A program made the translations under genes and the position numbers. A stretch of 64,000 nt of DNA from Kosakonia sacchari (GTDB lineage Bacteria > Pseudomonadota > Gammaproteobacteria > Enterobacterales > Enterobacteriaceae). The stretch lies in NCBI GenBank assembly GCA_900109485.1, contig FOAY01000003.1, positions 304,816 through 368,815 on the forward strand, written 5' to 3'. The notes under the pieces were generated by a model, which saw only the letters and a program-made list of their open reading frames with translations, ran no database searches and had not been told where the DNA came from. This document shows positions 62,043 through 64,000 of the stretch, piece by piece (the stretch's first letter is position 1; the number at the start of each line of letters is the position of its first letter).

Positions 62043-62727
62043 ACAAGTGATGCCGGTTAAACTGGCACAGGCGTTGGCTAACCCACTGTTTCCGGCGCTC
62101 GACAGCGCATTGCGCTCAGGACGGCATATCGGCCTTGACGAGCTGGATAATCACGCCTTTTTGATGGATTTTCAGGAATATCTGGAAGAGTTTTACGCAC
62201 GTTACAACGTGGAGCTGATCCGTGCGCCGGAAGGTTTCTTCTACCTGCGCCCGCGCTCCACCACGCTGATTCCGCGTTCGGTGCTTTCCGAGCTGGATAT
62301 GATGGTGGGCAAAATTCTTTGCTACTTGTACCTGAGCCCGGAGCGTCTGGCGAATGAAGGGATCTTCACGCAGCAGGAGTTGTACGACGAACTGCTGTCG
62401 CTGGCCGATGAACCGAAACTATTGAAACTGGTCAACAACCGCTCAACCGGCTCCGATCTTGACCGGCAGAAGTTGCAGGAAAAAGTACGCTCCTCGCTCA
62501 ACCGTCTGCGTCGCCTTGGCATGATCTGGTTTATGGGCAATGACAGCAGCAAATTCCGCATCACGGAATCGGTGTTCCGCTTTGGCGCAGATGTCCGCTC
62601 CGGCGACGATCCGCGCGAAGCGCAACTGCGTATGATCCGTGACGGTGAAGCCATGCCAGTCGAAAACCACCTGCAGCTCAATGATGAGCCTGAAGAAAAT
62701 CAGCCGGATAGCTCGGAGGAAGAGTAA
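62023..62727 (+). CDS. mukE: Chromosome partition accessory protein MukE
   Basis: MukE is a KITE-type tandem winged-helix protein that binds MukF. The ATG at 62023 inside mukF gives 234 residues ([16 protein letters not shown]). The C-terminal acidic tail ([15 protein letters not shown]) is typical. Its TAA overlaps the mukB ATG by one base (TAATG). Confidence 0.98.
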   Translation: MSSTNIEQVMPVKLAQALANPLFPALDSALRSGRHIGLDELDNHAFLMDFQEYLEEFYARYNVELIRAPEGFFYLRPRSTTLIPRSVLSELDMMVGKILCYLYLSPERLANEGIFTQQELYDELLSLADEPKLLKLVNNRSTGSDLDRQKLQEKVRSSLNRLRRLGMIWFMGNDSSKFRITESVFRFGADVRSGDDPREAQLRMIRDGEAMPVENHLQLNDEPEENQPDSSEEE

Positions 62728-64000
62728 TGATCGATCGCGGTAAATTTCGTTCGCTAACGCTGATTAACTGGAACGGCTTTTTTGCCCGCACCTTTGACCT
62801 GGATGAGCTGGTTACCACGCTTTCCGGGGGGAACGGCGCCGGGAAATCCACCACCATGGCGGCGTTTGTCACAGCGCTGATCCCCGATCTGACGCTGCTG
62901 CACTTCCGTAACACCACCGAAGCGGGCGCGACCTCTGGTTCCCGTGATAAAGGGCTGCACGGTAAGCTGAAAGCCGGTGTCTGTTATTCGGTGCTGGACG
63001 TGATCAACTCCCGCCATCAGCGCGTGCTGGTGGGGGTGCGTCTGCAACAGGTCGCCGGGCGCGATCGTAAAGTGGATATTAAACCTTTCGCCATTCAGGG
63101 CTTGCCAACCTCCATATTGCCGACGCAGTTGCTGACCGAAACGCTGAACGAGCGCCAGGCGCGCGTGCTGTCGTTGCAGGAAGTGAAAGACAAACTGGAT
63201 GCGATGGAAGGAGTGCAGTTTAAGCAGTTCAACTCCATCACCGATTACCACGCGCTGATGTTCGATCTGGGCATCGTCGCGCGTCGTCTGCGTTCCGCAT
63301 CGGATCGCAGCAAATTCTATCGCCTGATCGAAGCCTCGCTGTACGGCGGGATCTCCAGTGCCATCACCCGCTCGCTGCGCGACTATCTGTTGCCGGAAAA
63401 CAGCGGCGTGCGTAAAGCGTTCCAGGATATGGAAGCGGCGCTGCGCGAAAACCGGATGACGCTGGAAGCGATTCGTGTGACCCAGTCGGATCGCGATCTG
63501 TTCAAACATTTGATCAGCGAAGCCACCAACTATGTGGCGGCGGATTATATGCGCCACGCCAATGAGCGCCGCGTGCATCTGGATAAAGCGCTGGAGTTCC
63601 GCCGGGATCTGTTTACCTCGCGCCAGCAGTTGGCGGGCGAGCAGTATAAGCATGTCGATATGGCGCGTGAGCTGGCGGAACATGCCGGTGCGGAAGGCGA
63701 TCTGGAAGCCGATTACCAGGCGGCCAGCGATCATCTGAACCTGGTGCAAACGGCGCTGCGCCAGCAGGAAAAAATCGAACGCTATGAAGCGGATCTCGAA
63801 GAGTTACAGATTCGCCTCGAAGAGCAGCACGAAGTGGTGGCTGAAGCCGCCGAGCGCCAGGAAGAGAACGAAGCCCGCGCTGAAGCCGCCGAGCTGGAAG
63901 TGGATGAGCTGAAAAACCAGCTTGCCGATTACCAGCAGGCGCTGGATGTGCAGCAAACCCGCGCTATCCAGTACAACCAGGCGTTGCAGGCGCTGGAGCG
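62727..64000 (+). CDS. mukB: Chromosome partition SMC-like ATPase MukB, N-terminal part
   Basis: MukB is the SMC-like condensin ATPase of MukBEF. The first 424 codons are present; the gene runs off the window. The start [21 protein letters not shown] leads to Walker [13 protein letters not shown] near 33-44. From about residue 230 onward, heptad-rich sequence (for example [18 protein letters not shown]) forms the first coiled-coil arm. Its start overlaps the mukE stop (TAATG), so the complex subunits are coupled. Confidence 0.98.
   Translation, partial: MIDRGKFRSLTLINWNGFFARTFDLDELVTTLSGGNGAGKSTTMAAFVTALIPDLTLLHFRNTTEAGATSGSRDKGLHGKLKAGVCYSVLDVINSRHQRVLVGVRLQQVAGRDRKVDIKPFAIQGLPTSILPTQLLTETLNERQARVLSLQEVKDKLDAMEGVQFKQFNSITDYHALMFDLGIVARRLRSASDRSKFYRLIEASLYGGISSAITRSLRDYLLPENSGVRKAFQDMEAALRENRMTLEAIRVTQSDRDLFKHLISEATNYVAADYMRHANERRVHLDKALEFRRDLFTSRQQLAGEQYKHVDMARELAEHAGAEGDLEADYQAASDHLNLVQTALRQQEKIERYEADLEELQIRLEEQHEVVAEAAERQEENEARAEAAELEVDELKNQLADYQQALDVQQTRAIQYNQALQALE

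Overview
The window is core chromosome of an Enterobacteriaceae species close to Escherichia, Enterobacter, Klebsiella and Kosakonia. Nearly every protein can be matched full length to an E. coli K-12 gene, and gene order follows the K-12 segment from amiD to mukB. The genus cannot be fixed from sequence alone. The pattern of differences fits an Enterobacter/Kosakonia-type genome better than E. coli: a DoxX gene after poxB, a RES-Xre module beside infA, and no dmsABC, ycaM/ycaN/ycaK, ycaL or serW at their K-12 positions. I saw no insertion sequence, prophage, CRISPR array, rRNA or tRNA.

Layout. 1-6.6 kb: tail of amiD, a secreted WG-repeat protein, then ybjS, ybjT, ltaE and poxB on the minus strand and a divergent doxX-like gene. 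6.7-11.5 kb (minus): the nitric-oxide/nitrite stress operon hcp-hcr with NsrR- and FNR-like sites, the lysine exporter lysO, and aqpZ. 11.5-17.4 kb: ybjD (OLD-type ATPase/TOPRIM), ybjX, and macAB. 17.5-22 kb: cspD, clpS-clpA, an autoregulated-looking RES-Xre toxin-antitoxin pair and infA. 22.3-27.7 kb (minus): aat, cydDC and trxB. 28.2-36.1 kb (plus): lrp, ftsK, lolA, rarA and serS. 36.5-44.8 kb: ycaD, then the anaerobic formate block focA-pflB-pflA, ycaO, and divergent ycaP. 45-50.5 kb (plus): serC-aroA, cmk-rpsA and ihfB. 50.7-58 kb (plus): ycaI, msbA-lpxK, ycaQ, ycaR-kdsB. 58-64 kb: ycbJ, elyC (minus), and the overlapping cmoM-mukF-mukE-mukB operon, cut off by the window end.

Functional themes. 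Several blocks serve the shift between aerobic and anaerobic life (poxB, hcp-hcr, cydDC, focA-pfl). Others build the outer envelope: msbA, lpxK and kdsB for LPS, lolA for lipoproteins, elyC and amiD for peptidoglycan. A third group handles chromosome segregation and repair (ftsK, mukFEB, rarA, ycaQ, ihfB).

No large undescribed system is visible. The points most worth a second look are the RES-Xre pair with its twin operator in the usual serW position, a 13-bp inverted repeat between cydC and aat, the ihfB promoter whose spacer is a perfect UUCG hairpin, an 18-bp palindrome ahead of cspD, the degenerate catalytic loop of YcbJ, and the WG-repeat gene next to amiD.
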